Shown piece after piece: positions 6,091 through 6,180 of a DNA stretch of 6,180 nucleotides. Source of the stretch: CAZAGT01 sp964484515 (GTDB lineage Bacteria > Desulfobacterota > DSM-4660 > Desulfatiglandales > HGW-15); NCBI GenBank assembly GCA_964484515.1, contig CAZAGT010000307.1, positions 1-6,180 of the forward strand, given 5' to 3'. Within the stretch, counting starts at the first letter, position 1; every line of letters starts with the position of its first letter. Position numbers and translations under genes: made by a program. The notes beneath the pieces were generated by a model. That model made no database searches, was not told the DNA's origin, and saw only the letters and a program-made list of their open reading frames with translations.

Positions 6091-6126
6091 GTTTTTGTTT
6101 GTCGGCATCTCCCGACAAACAAAAAC
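6091..6126. repeat. Perfect 15-bp-stem hairpin, copy 2
   Basis: GTTTTTGTTTGTCGG (6091-6105) and its exact reverse complement (6112-6126) flank a CATCTC loop. The inner 14 bp align with the stem at 5940-5973 with three differences per arm, all compensatory. The loop is nearly the reverse complement of the first hairpin's loop, so this copy is probably in the opposite orientation. Confidence 0.8.
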
Positions 6127-6134
6127 TGGTTCAT

Positions 6135-6148
6135 CCGGCAAATGCCGG
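6135..6148. repeat. Small GC-rich stem-loop
   Basis: CCGGC (6135-6139) and GCCGG (6144-6148) pair around AAAT, eight bases after the second long hairpin. No T-run follows, so terminator function is unlikely. It may belong to the same repeat cluster. Confidence 0.4.
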
Positions 6149-6180
6149 GGTGTCCTTGTGTAAGAAATAGAGTCGAAGCT

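Noticed and set aside
5940..6126. Long hairpins as intrinsic terminators
   Set aside because: The T-runs are in the 5' arms and the A-runs in the 3' arms, so no U-tract follows the stem on either strand.

Overview
The window (about 6.2 kb, moderately GC-rich) looks like chromosomal DNA from a Gram-negative anaerobe. A Desulfobacterota-type (deltaproteobacterial) genome is my best guess. The guess rests on a lipoprotein thioredoxin, a cytoplasmic PAS histidine kinase with a cysteine-containing PAS loop, a LarE-type sulfur transferase, and spacers full of 7-bp-periodic repeats and palindromes. No rRNA, tRNA or marker gene is present, so the assignment is an inference.

Layout. Positions 2-2503 (+) hold the 3' part of a large, probably exported protein: a WDG-containing beta-propeller-like region, three tandem ~107-residue repeats carrying LHEAE(G/S)G, and a C-terminal jelly-roll-like domain. 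It converges on a minus-strand thioredoxin-fold lipoprotein (2614-3198). The 110-bp gap between them contains degenerate heptamer repeats. A 688-bp spacer (3199-3886) follows. It holds two inverted heptamer arrays, a 27-bp tandem repeat, a bulged stem-loop and an AT-rich dyad region that probably regulates the next gene. Then comes a tight two-gene plus-strand unit: a PAS sensor histidine kinase (3887-5011) and, 13 nt downstream, larE (5025-5876). The last 304 bp contain no gene but hold CACAGAG repeats, two long perfect hairpins that are variants of each other, and a smaller stem-loop.

How the genes fit together. The kinase and LarE are probably co-transcribed, but neither a response regulator nor the nickel-pincer partners LarB and LarC are visible, so the input and output of this pair are unknown. 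The exported protein and the thioredoxin lipoprotein both act outside the cytoplasm but are convergently transcribed and need not be linked.

The most notable non-coding signal is the hairpin pair at 5940-5973 and 6091-6126. Their 14-bp stems differ at three positions, every one compensated on the opposite arm, and their loops are near reverse complements. I see no complete, clearly new multi-gene system. The best leads are the hairpin family, the heptamer arrays, the LHEAEGG repeat domain and the kinase-LarE pairing.
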